Source: Heloderma charlesbogerti (lineage: Eukaryota > Chordata > Lepidosauria > Squamata > Helodermatidae). From it: DNA of 64,000 bases. Shown in pieces: positions 36,731 through 47,004 of this stretch; positions within the stretch are counted from its first letter, which is position 1; every line of letters begins with the position of its first letter. The notes under the pieces are model-generated. The model was not told the origin of the DNA, did no database searches, and saw nothing but the letters and a program-made list of their open reading frames with translations. Position numbers and translations under genes: made by a program. The stretch is from NCBI GenBank assembly GCA_026122225.1, contig JANEZZ010001497.1:310001-374000 (forward strand). Reading direction: 5' to 3'.

Positions 36731-38100
36731 CAAATGTGATCCCACTTTCCCTGAACAGAGCTCAGATGCAAAATAGCGTCAGGTTTTTTTGTAGAGGTTT
36801 TTTTTTTTTTAGCCAGTTGTACACAGGTACATCGGTAAACACTGCCCCCCTGCAAGAATCCTGGATATGATAACATCAAGGTTTCTTTTATTGTATTTCC
36901 TTTGGCAATGTGTATAAAAGCATACATGGTCAATGACGACGGGAGGGAGGAAATGAATGAACTGAAGGAAATGAAATTCCCACGGCATTGGTTCCACTTT
37001 GGAAATAAGAGCAGGTAACCCAAAACATGTTCAAGAGAGAAGTCTGGGTGAGGAGAGTTTCAGAAGTATCCCTGTTTTCCATAGGTGCATTGAGGAAGCA
37101 AGACAGGAGATGCATTTATACACATATACACATGTCCACACATATATGCATACATACATGCACACAAGTGTGACCTGGAGTGAGTGGTGCAGTGTGAAGT
37201 ACTGTTGTTCAGTACTTTAACCAAACACCCAGGCAGCCATGACCTCTTCCAGCATAGTACATTTCACCCCAGCAACCCCCCTTTTCTTTCCCCACCATAC
37301 CACAAGTCAATCAGCATTCTATGGCGACTGAGCATGCTCAGTCCTTCTTGGGCTCTTCATCTCCCAACCTTAGGGTCCCCCCCCACACCGGCCTTAATTT
37401 CTTTGGCACTTCTGCAGACCTTGGGGTATCTTTGTATATTATTTATTTGTCAGTTAAATCCTGCCTTTCACCCTACGTCTCCAGGATAGGGGGTACATAC
37501 CTAACAATAGAGCAATATAAAACCAACTTAAAACCTTCAACAATTTAAAACTCAGTCCAAAAGACAGCTACACTACAGGTGAGAAACAACATGATCTGAG
37601 CCTCCTGATACCTCTGTGGTTCTGCTTTGGGTACATAAAGATTGGGACTAAGAGAATGAATTCAGTATTAGGATAAAATACACACCCACCCACACCCGTT
37701 TATCCACTCGCACAAAGAGGGGCAAAGAGATGGAGAGCTCTGAAATTTGGACTGGATGGTTGAATTGTCTTTTTGTGCATATAGATATTGATCCAGAATC
37801 TCAAAACCTCTCACTTTTAGATAATGGTAATGGGAGTGCACCTAAGCTATGCTGCGTTTCTGCTTGAAGGATCGTCATCTCCCGCTTTAGCACCAGCATG
37901 ACAAATTCTGCTCTGCAACCTTTTTGCCAGCTAAAACAACAACAAAAGCATCTTTGCTTTGTATGCTGCCAAACTCTTCTCTTAATAAATACAATGCATC
38001 TAAGCTAATGATAATGTGTTTCTCTTTGCTTGAAAGAAGTGGTATGAGGTGCTTGTACATTCATCCATAAAACAACTGATAACCAGAACACCTAAACCAG
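36731..38100. other. Spacer after exon D
   Basis: Apart from the tentative gene D terminal exon (from 37785) and AATAAA at 37984, I see only short simple repeats (ACATACATGC-type, near 37120-37170). Confidence 0.35.
37984..37989 (+). terminator. Possible poly(A) signal for gene D
   Basis: AATAAA about 200 bases after a candidate terminal-exon acceptor (CTTTTTGTGCATATAG, ending 37784). With the phase-2 donor of exon D this exon gives Arg-Tyr-stop. The next frame reads DIDPES and resembles the acidic exon 3 of genes B and C, but it is out of phase with the donor. The assignment to gene D is tentative. Confidence 0.25.
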
Positions 38101-38410
38101 AGGTGCAGAGTAGGGATGGAAGGACCCCTGTCCGGGTGCTCCGGGCACCCGCCAAGCCGCTTCCCCTGCCCCTGGACTCACTCATGCACCCCTGTGCTCG
38201 CCGAGCCACTCCCGTCATTCCTGCAGTTGCCAGTTTGTGGGAAAAAATGGTGCGTGTGTGTGCATGTGTGAGTGTGTATGGATGTCCACCTTTTATGGTG
38301 TATGGATGTCGATGGAGAATCCATTTACACCGATCGTTTGTTAATTTCCATGAAGCAGGTAAATAATTTAAAATTGCATGTCTGTCAGTGAATATTAAAT
38401 AAGTAAGTAA

Positions 38411-38860
38411 GGGAGCAATCCTATGGCCACTAGTCAGCAGCTAGATGGCCATAGGATAACTTGTTTTCCAGGAAATGACCTCAGAGCCTGTGTTCCAAGG
38501 TCAGTTCCTGGAGAACCGACCTTCCCCCCCTTCTGCGCTGCCTCTGAGGCAGTGTGGAAAAGCCCCGTGCTCCGCGCTCGCAAGAGGAGCGTGGAATGGC
38601 TGAAATGGGGCATTTCTGGGGGTGTTCTGGTGCGGTGAGGGCGGAAATGCCAGTATGACAGATCAAATGTGTTGTCTGGCAGCCTCCTCCCCCGCTCTGC
38701 CATCCCGCGGCTAGACAGCTGAAAGCGGCTGTCTAACTGAAAATGCAGGGCAGGAGGAGTGCAGAGGGAATGATCCCCGCTGTGCTTCTCCTGCCCTGCA
38801 TTGGATAGGTGGTTGCCTCCGAGTTCAGAGTTGGCTGCCTATCTGCATAGGATTGCACCC
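38411..38860. mobile_element. MITE with GGGWGCAATCC inverted ends
   Basis: GGGAGCAATCCTATGG and CATAGGATTGCACCC are inverted ends. TAAGTAA occurs directly before (38404-38410) and directly after (38861-38867), a 7-bp exact duplication that may be 8 bp with one mismatch. Confidence 0.65.
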
Positions 38861-39327
38861 TAAGTAACTTTATTATACAGCCACAGACCATTTGGTACAC
38901 AAAATAATCCACAAAATAAAATACGTAAGACCCCCCCCAACAACACAACAATTGTTTAAAATATTTAAAACTTAGATACCTTTGACACTGTATGTTAAAA
39001 TATCAGCCAATTATTACATATGAGTCTGAAGAATGACCCGTGGTAGCACCTCGGCCTTAAATACTCAGAGTGCAGCCGGAATAAACTGTCCTCCTCTAGT
39101 ACAGAGAAAATGAACTATGGCTTTAGCACTATTAGATGCTGATTGTATAACAGAAGTCCGGTGAGCCACCCAAGAACCAGAAGATTGAAAGACAATTCCC
39201 CAAGACCCGAACTGCCTGTCTTGTTCAATGGTCTGATCACCATTGACCAATGGTCTGACCACCCATTTATTCAGGGAAAGGCTGTTAGTAAAAACCATAA
39301 TCTTGGTTTTACTGAACTTAATAGTTA

Positions 39328-39446
39328 GCAGCCCTGGTTAGTACTTGAATGGGAGATCACCTGGGAATCAGGCTTCCTGCACTGAGCAGGGAGTTGTACT
39401 TGATGGTCTTGTAGGCCCCTTCCAACTCTATGATTCTATGATTCTT
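39328..39446 (+). repeat. 5S-rRNA-like sequence fused to a CR1 tail
   Basis: GTTAGTACTTGAATGGGAGA and ACCTGGGAAT match the 3' part of 5S ribosomal RNA. They run directly into a CR1 3' end (GAGCAGGGAGTTGTACTTGA to TCTATGATTCTATGATTC). Only part of the 5S portion is present. Confidence 0.65.
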
Positions 39447-39449
39447 TAC

Positions 39450-40350
39450 AATTCCCTATAAATGCTTTCAGCAGTTGTTTCAAACCAACTTTAGTAAAAG
39501 AAAGGAGAACAGCATCCCCTGCATATAAAAGTATGGGGATGCTAGCTGTGGGGGCATGAAAATCCCATGAAAAATAACCTTAATGATCTATCTAAGGTAC
39601 AGATTAAATAGCATGAGTGTGAGTATACAACTTTGGCATACCCCTTTAGTAAGAGGGATAGAATTAGTTAGGGTGCCCTCCATGCCACATCTCACTTGTT
39701 CAGTAGTATTCTGATATAAACACATAAATAAACTAACCTTTTATCAATGGAAGAGGAATAAAGCTTTTCCCATAGCTTATCCCTTGGTATCAAATCGAAA
39801 GCGGATTTTAGATCTACAAAAGCAGCATATAGTCCCTTACTGGGAGATCTTACATATTTTTCCAATAAGTGACTTAAGACCAAGCAATGGTTGAATGTTG
39901 ACCTATCTCTTCTAAAGCCAGCCTGCTCATCTCCTAGAATATTTTCATCCTCTATCCGGGCAACAAGTTTATTACTAAGGTAATGAGCATACAGTTTACC
40001 TACTACTGATAGTAGGCTGATGGGCCAATAGCTAGAAGGATCATTTCTATCTCCTTTCTTGTAAATAGGGACTATAATAGCCTGGGACCAATTATTCAGC
40101 AGTGGAGCAGTCCTAAGTGAATATTAAAGACCGTTCTAGTACAAAATTCATTTGTGTAGTAACCCTCCCCCAAAGAAGCAACTTCTAGACATTGCCCAAA
40201 GAAGCATGATCTGTATTGCATGGTCAGCAATTAGCTGAATTAGACAATCACTTATTAAAGAGACATTGTGGCATCCAATAGACATGAAACAAGTTTTTGC
40301 TAAATAAGATGCAGCTTAAGATCGATATGTAACCCTGCCACCTGGCTATC
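39450..40350 (-). repeat. Degraded non-LTR reverse transcriptase, family unclear
   Basis: Minus-strand frames with LYAAFVDLKSAFDLIPRDKL, an RT domain A motif, and surrounding RT-like sequence broken by stops. It is not CR1, L2 or BovB by wording. Confidence 0.6.
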
Positions 40351-40551
40351 GAGTTCAAATAATTTGACTCTGTGAGGCTCTAAAAACATAAAGTTGCTTC
40401 AAGGGGACACCCCCCCCCCGACAGATCAAATATGCAAACAGATATTTTAGCACAAATTTATAAAGCAAAGTAACTTGTAACATATACTGTATATTCAACA
40501 ACAGTACAACAGTTTCTTCTGTATCTCTCCAAGAGGGTACACTGCACACGA

Positions 40552-40920
40552 ACGAACAGCTGTGTGTGTGTGTGTGTGTCTAGAATCTACAAAAGCAACA
40601 AAGCAAAACAATAAAAATAAACCCCCCACAAGATGCTTTAGGAGTCCTCAGTCCAATGTAAGTCCTCTTCTCCCACAAAGGCGCTGAAGAGAGATCCACT
40701 TGCTGGTACTGCAGCTTGGGCCTATCATCTGTAAAATTAGGGACAATTCTCAGTCATTATATATCCCAGGCCACAGGCCTCCTCTATGGGGAGTTTCTTC
40801 TTCTGCTGGCTGGGTTGACTGAGATATTCTGCCCCCTCCCCCCTTCCCACCGTAGGTGATGACATGGAAGGAGCTGCAGCAGGGTCACACACAGACGCCA
40901 ACGTGGCAATCTGCTGCTTA
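40552..40920. repeat. Repeat shared with 31.98-32.17 kb
   Basis: CAGTCCAATGTAAGTCCTCT, AGGGACAATTCTCAGT and CCACAGGCCT occur in the same order near 32050-32140. It starts with a TG microsatellite (40562-40579). Confidence 0.5.
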
Positions 40921-41368
40921 GGCATTTTGTGGTGGGGCCTACAGCAGTTTCTCTAATTCCCAAGTCTGCTCACAGATTCAAGAAGTCTGGGGTAGGGAGG
41001 GGTAGGGAACATTGCTGGGTGCCAGGAATGGTGCTGGAGGGCACACTTGTGCCCATGGGTGTCATGTTGCCTACCCAGGAGTACAGGTTCACTAATAAGT
41101 TTGGGAGGAATATAGATGCTCCTTCAGAAATAGCAGACTTCAGTCCTATCCCTGCTAAGCCATGAAGATCACTGTGTGGCCACGGATGATCCACCATCCG
41201 TCAGCTAAGTGACCCTCAGGCTAAGTAAAGTGCTCCGGGGTGCAATCCTATGCGGGTTTAGATAGAAACAAGTCCTACAAACTCCCATGCTGGAGTTCTG
41301 TGTAAACACACATATGATTGTGCCCTTAAAGACAATAAGGGATGCAGGTATCTGCTAAATGAACCCTT

Positions 41369-41643
41369 CCTTCCTTCCTTCCTTCCTTCCTTCCTTCCTT
41401 CCATTCATTCATTACATTTATATCCTACTTTTTTTCCTCTTTAAGGAACTCAAGGTGGCTGACATTATCCTCCTCCTCTCCATTTTATCCTCACAACAAC
41501 AACCCTGTGAGGTGCGTTGGGCTGACAGTCTGTGACTGGCTCAGAGTCACCCAGTGAGCTTCCATGGTCGAATGGGGACTAGAACCCAGATCTCGCAACT
41601 CCCAGTCCAGCATTCTAGTCACTATGCCACACAGGCTCTCCAG
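41369..41643 (-). repeat. tRNA-derived SINE with (CTTC)n tail
   Basis: (CCTT)n at 41369-41402, then the reverse complement of the 5339 SINE. Confidence 0.75.
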
Positions 41644-41689
41644 ATATATTTGTAAATGTGTGTGTTTGTGTGCTTGGCGTACAAGATAA

Positions 41690-43880
41690 TAAATACTGCA
41701 CTCATCGTCATCATGGTGATCACTCGTGACCGAGTAAGATTGTCTTCCAAAGACAGAGTCTATATAGATAACTCCTTAAAAGGATTAGACAGATTCATAG
41801 AAGATAGGTCAATCAACAGATTAATCTCTAGCAGTGGGTCTGCAGGTGGCTGTAAAGGCCGATTCTGGATCCACACAGCCTCCCACAGTGAAGACGTAGG
41901 TTTCCAGGTGGAAGGCGGCCACGTGAGGGTTTGCTTGACATGCCTTCTGCTGAGCTCATTTCTCCCTTTCGCCCTGCACTTGTGCTTCTTCAAAGTCCAT
42001 AGTGCCTTTAATATAGGCTGACCTCCAGTTGGAACGCTTATGAGTTAGAGCTTCCCATTTCTCAATGCTTATGTTACATTTTTTTTAGATTAGCTTTAAG
42101 AACATCTTTAAATCTCTTTTGCTGTCCACCAATATTCTGTTTTCCATTCATACACTGGGAATAGAGTAACTGCTTTGGAAGACGATAATCAGGTATTCAA
42201 ACAACATGGCTGATCCAGCGAAGATGATGTTGGAGGATCATTGTTTCAACACTGGTGGTCTTTGCTTCTTCCAGTACACTCACATTAGTCCGTCTGTCTT
42301 CCCAAGTAATTTGCAGAATTTTTCGGAGGCAGCGTTGGTGGAATTTTTTGAGAAGTTGGGAGTGCTGTTTATAGATGGTCCATGTTTCACAGGTGTACAG
42401 TAAGGTTGGTAGTACAATGGCTTTGTAAATAAGCATGTTGGTCTCCCTGCGAATGTCCCGATCCTCGAACACTCTACGCTTCATTTGGGAGAATGCTACA
42501 CTTGCAGAGCTCAGGAGATGCTGAATTTCAGTGTCGATGTCAGCTTTTGTGGAGAGATGGCTGCCAAGCTAAGAAAAGTGATCAACATTTTCCAGCATCA
42601 TACCGTTAAGCTGGATTGATGGCGCTACAGAGTTTGTGCTTGCTGGTAAAGCACTTTGGTTTTTTTGATGTTAAGCAAGAAGCCGAGCTTTTCATAAGCT
42701 TCTGCGAAGATGTTTAGGATAGTTTGGAGATTTTCCTCTGAATGTGCGCAGATTACGTTATCATCAGCATATTGAAGTTCTATGACAGAAGGTGTAATTA
42801 CCTTACTTTTTCCTTTCAGCCTACTGAGATTAAAAAGTTTTCCATCTGTTCAATATATGATTTCTACACCAGTGGGAAGTTTATTTTTATTATTTATTTA
42901 TTTATTTAATTTTTATTATTTAATTTATTAATCGCCCATCTGGCTGGTCACCCAGCCACTCTGGGCGATGTACAACATACAATAAAACAATAAAATTCTA
43001 CAATAAAAACATTTTCTAAAATACCCTAACCCACCCCAAATGCCTGCCTGAACAGCCACGTTTTTAATGCACGACGGAAGCTCATTAAAGAGGGGGCATG
43101 ACGGAGTTCCCTAGGGAGAGAGTTCCACAGAGTGGGGGCCACTACAGAAAAGGCCCTCTCCCTCGTCCCCACCAGTCTAGCTGTCCTGGCTGATGGGACA
43201 GAGAGAAGGCCATCCAAGGCTGATCTTGTTAAGCGGCCTGTCTGGTGCTGCTGGAGGCGCTCCTTAAGATAGGCTGGGCTGGAACCATATAGGGTTTTAA
43301 AGGTCAAAACCAACACCTTGAATTTGGCCCAGAAAAACAACTGGTAACCAGTGCAACTCCTTCAGCACTGGAGTGATGTGATCGCACCAGCGGCTGCCTT
43401 TAATCAGGCGAGCCGCCGCATTCTGTACCAGCTGCAGCTTCCAAACCGTCTTCAAGGGTAACCCCACGTAGAGCGCATTACAGTAGTCTAAACGAGAGGA
43501 GACCAGGGCATGTACTACCGATGGGAGCAGATGGTCGGGAAGGAAGGGGCGCAGCCGCCGTATCAGATGGAGTTGATATAGCGCTGTCCGGCTCACAGCT
43601 GACACCTGAGCCTCCATGGACACCTGGGAGTCCAAAATGACCCCCAGGCTGCGGACCTGGTCTTTCAAGGGTAGCTGTACCCCATTCAACACCAGGTCAA
43701 CATCCCCTAGCCTGTGTAATGCCTGATCCCACTCTGAATGGATCACTTTGAGAGCCATTGTTATCCAAGATGGTTGCCGTCATGTCATCATGGAGGAGCC
43801 TCAAGATGTTCACAAATTTATTAGGGCATCCGGTTTTCAGAAGGATGGTCCAGAGAGCAGTACGATTTACAGTGTTGATA
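41690..43880 (-). repeat. R4/Dong-like or RTE-like LINE split by an L2
   Basis: Minus-strand RT pieces: LWTILLKTGCPNKFVNILRL (about 43.8 kb), YADDNVICAHSEENLQTILN (about 42.7 kb) and LLYTCETWTIYKQHSQLL (about 42.4 kb). The clade assignment is uncertain. An L2 at 42880-43712 interrupts it. Confidence 0.65.
42880..43712 (-). mobile_element. L2 LINE nested in the older LINE
   Basis: L2 C-terminal coding region and 3' end, with an AT-rich tail at 42880-42930. Flanking sequence belongs to the interrupted LINE on both sides. Confidence 0.8.
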
Positions 43881-43968
43881 CTGCACTATACTTAACATAT
43901 CTAAAGACATAGAAAACGTTGATTTATTTGTGTTGCCCATTTCTGGTCTTGTTCTTTTGTGTGCACAG

Positions 43969-44089
43969 GCTCCTCCAAAAGAAGTATCAGCGAGCAGTGC
44001 AGGGAAGCCAAGGGAAAATGTATCAAGCACAAATGTCCTTGTAGTTTCAAGCACATCAGAAACTGTTCAAAGAAGGTTGCGTGCTGCAG
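43969..44089 (+). CDS. Gene E: strongly basic beta-defensin exon with seven cysteines
   Basis: Mature-peptide exon after a TTCTTTTGTGTGCACAG acceptor, reading in phase 1 and ending in phase 2 at GTGAGA. It follows C-x6-C-x4-C-x9-C-x5-CC exactly, the spacing of genes B and C, but a seventh cysteine lies two residues after C3 (CPC). Lys and Arg far outnumber Asp and Glu, so the peptide is highly cationic, as expected for a membrane-active defensin. An odd cysteine could allow a covalent dimer, which is inference. No signal exon was found upstream, where a nested R4-like LINE and an L2 occupy 41.7-43.9 kb. A candidate last exon at 44453-44471 (acceptor TTTTCAG) would add RGSSVR and stop. Confidence 0.77.
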
Positions 44090-44210
44090 GTGAGAGAGAA
44101 AAGATCCCTGGCAAAAAGAAAAAAAAGCAAGCAAGCAAGCAGCAGAACATAATGAACATGTTTGCAAGTGAAAAAGAAGATCGACATCCGGCAAGTTCAT
44201 AGGACATGAT

Positions 44211-44340
44211 GGGTAAAATCCAACATAAGTCCTACTTGGAGTAGATCCATTTAAATGAATGAGACTTAACTTATGACTACCCTAAGTCCCATACACTTCA
44301 ATGGGTCTACTCTAAGTAGAACCTATGCTGGATTTTACCC
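44211..44340. mobile_element. Palindromic MITE 120 bases after exon E
   Basis: GGGTAAAATCCAACATA at the left and its inverted partner at the right enclose a sequence that is palindromic along almost its whole 130 bases. A related but diverged copy lies at about 63248-63380. Confidence 0.65.
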
Positions 44341-44829
44341 AATATTCATGAATTTCACAGTTAGAGTCAAATCTGTCATATTCCATAAATGTATCCAACT
44401 CACAAAGCCTAAAGTAGTCCTTCTCACTCTGTGTTCCTCTGAAAGTTTTCAGAGGTTCCTCAGTGAGATGAGTAAGGTTGTCATGAAAGGAAATTTCCTC
44501 ACTGCTAGCACCACCTGGGGTCCCATTCTTGTAGCTGTTTTTTTTAAAAAATTATTTATTAAAGATGCACTGACGTTCTCCACAGCGTACACCCACAGAA
44601 GATGTTTGGGTGTGATTTCCAGTGCACTCACATGGGGCAAACATGAGGCCCAAGAGACTTGGTCAGTGCCCCACATAAACTGTATGTGCACCCTAGAGCA
44701 TGCCCTAGTATTCTCTGCACTGAAGTGGAATTCCATCGCAGGAACATGGATCTGGAAAGGTAGAAAGTTTGCAAACCAAACCAATGGCCATGGGCAGCCT
44801 CTAGTGATGATGCCATTCATGACCTACAT

Positions 44830-45455
44830 GAACTGACCACTCTCTGTATACATCTCAAGGCCTGATGAGGGGGCTCTGACCCACTATGGCCTATGGAGCC
44901 GAAGTGGGATTTGGACATCTGAATCTCGCTTCACCACCCCCCCCCACAACATCACCCAGCTCCCGGCTCCTTACCTAGGTCCTCATGCTGTCAGCCATCT
45001 TGCTCCGCGTGTGTGTGGGAGCTGTCACTGCTGCCAGGGGAGCTGCCACTGGGGGGAGCCGCTGCCAGGGGAGCCACTGCCGGCATTGCCGGAAGAGCCG
45101 CCGCCACTGCTGTGGATGCTGGTGCCACCAGGGGAGCCGCCGCCAGCTCCTGGGCCCTCTGGTTGCGTGCCAGCAGCTGTCTTGTTGTTCCGGGGGATGG
45201 GGTGACCCATTTTTTAAATGGCTCCCCCCCCTCCGGACCAACAAGACGGCTACTGGTGCGCATCCATAGGACCCAGGTAAGGAGTTGGGGGCTGGGCAGT
45301 GGCAGTGGTGTGGCGGCTGGGCTTTCAGGTTGTGCGAAAGCACACAGAAGCACTTTGGAATGACCTGATCTGCTTTGGGCCGCTTCGTGTCCCCTCTGCT
45401 TTGACTCGGAGCTCAGGCTTTGTGCTGAAGCAGTGCACAGCCCTAATTACAATAT
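44830..45455. repeat. GC-rich repeat ending GCACAGCCCTAA
   Basis: High-GC block with GCCGCC-type runs. The overlapping Ala/Gly/Pro-rich open frames on both strands are compositional. The right end has the form of a hAT-type MITE end. Confidence 0.4.
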
Positions 45456-45639
45456 TGGAAGGATAAACGCTCACCTCCTATAATGCAATGGATTGAGGAC
45501 CTAGCAACGCTTTCAACATTTGAATGGGTGGCATATAGACACCACTTGTGCATGGAGACTTATGTGGATATTTCGTTTGCTTTTGTTGAAGTTTATGTAT
45601 AATTCTTAGAAAGTTGTATTTTCATCAGCTTAGGCTGAT

Positions 45640-46940
45640 ATACCAACTACACCTTCATCTGGACAGAGATAGCCTAGCTACAGTTATTCATGCTCTGAAA
45701 ACCTCTTGTCTGGATTACTGAAATGCATTATACGCAGGGTTGCCTTTGAGAATGGTCTGAAGCTTCAGCTGGTCGAAAACAGGGCAGCAAGATTGTTAAC
45801 AGGGACTGGCTAATGAGATCATATTATGCTAGTACTTTCCTAGCTGCACTGGCTGCTATTGAATCGGGTCCATGTCTGGGCCCGAAATGGCTTGGGGCCA
45901 GGTTATCTGAAGGATCACCTCCTCCTATATGTGCCTGCCTGTACCCTAAAATCATCTTCAGAGGTCTTTCTGCAGGAACCCCTGCCAAAGGAAGTGAACC
46001 GGGTGGCTACCAGGTCTATTGCCCTTGTGGTAGGCCTCTTAATTTAGAGGTGCCAAGATAGTGGTAAATCAGATCCAGGTTTACTTACAAGAAGTACTTT
46101 ATTGAGTACAATCAGCACACAGGCATACCCAATGGTTGGATCAGACAGCTTCTCTGAATCCTGAGCCATGGGGTAAAATGGGTTTTATACCATACATGTT
46201 AGCAGTGAGGCAGCATGACAACAGCAAGCGTTATTTAGCATTCATAGAATCACAGGGTTGGGAGGGGCCTACAGGACCATCAAGTCCAACCCCCTGCTCA
46301 TCTACAACTTTCCCAGCATAGGCTAACAGTGCTTGGTCAGAAGGGAAACAATCAGAGCTTTCCCAGCACAGACACCTAGCTTTAAGGCAAACAAGCTTCA
46401 CTTCTCAGGCACATCCTGATAAGACACTCCAGCTCATTAGTATGGAATGTGCTGGGGCCATGCTATCGACCTTTGACTCATCCTGGTAAATCAAGAAGCC
46501 CGTTAGGGAAAACAGCAACCAACTGAACCAAAGTCAGAGAGTATTATGGATTATCTAAGCCCCTCTAAAACTACAAATAGCTTGGTTCAGGCTTGAGGCC
46601 TTACACCAGGAAAAAGGCATTTTCTGCTGTGGCAACCTGGTTGTGGAATGAGCTCTGTAGAGATGTTCGTCTGGAGCCTACATTGTATTCTTTCCAGGGC
46701 CAGGTGAATATGTTTTTTATTTTCCCCAAGCATTTTTAGCATTTTAGCATGCTCATTTTTTAGCTCTGCTGTCTTAAATCTGTTGTGTTTTAATTATCTG
46801 CACAGCTGTTAGGTTTTAATCTGGTGGTATTTTTATTCTGTAGTTTTAATTCCTTATATTTTCTGTTGTATTTCTGTGGTTTTAATTTTGTGAACTGCCC
46901 AGAGAGCTTTGGCTATTGAGTGATATAAAAATGAAATAAA
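45640..46940 (+). repeat. L2-like LINE interrupted by an LTR
   Basis: L2 3' coding and tail sequence at 45640-46050 and 46606-46940, ending in AATAAATAAAC. The two parts join if 46051-46605 is removed. Confidence 0.65.
46051..46605 (-). mobile_element. Probable solo LTR with nested CR1 tail
   Basis: Bounded by TG...CA. On the minus strand it has a TATAAAA box (GGTATAAAACCC) and then AATAAAG (CTCAATAAAGTACTTC), in LTR order. A CR1 tail (46238-46302) sits inside. A target duplication could not be fixed. Confidence 0.6.
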
Positions 46941-47004
46941 TAAACAAACAAACACAGATTTCATATGCGTGCATTGAAACTGATATATTCAAATCTATGT
47001 AGCT

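Noticed and set aside
39330..39368. Possible 5S rRNA gene
   Set aside because: Only the 3' third of 5S is present and it continues into a CR1 tail, so it is a repeat rather than a functional rRNA gene.
44985..45363. Overlapping Ala/Gly/Pro-rich frames of 60-122 residues on both strands
   Set aside because: They come from GCC/GCT-rich repeat composition inside a MITE-like block, with no consistent coding strand.
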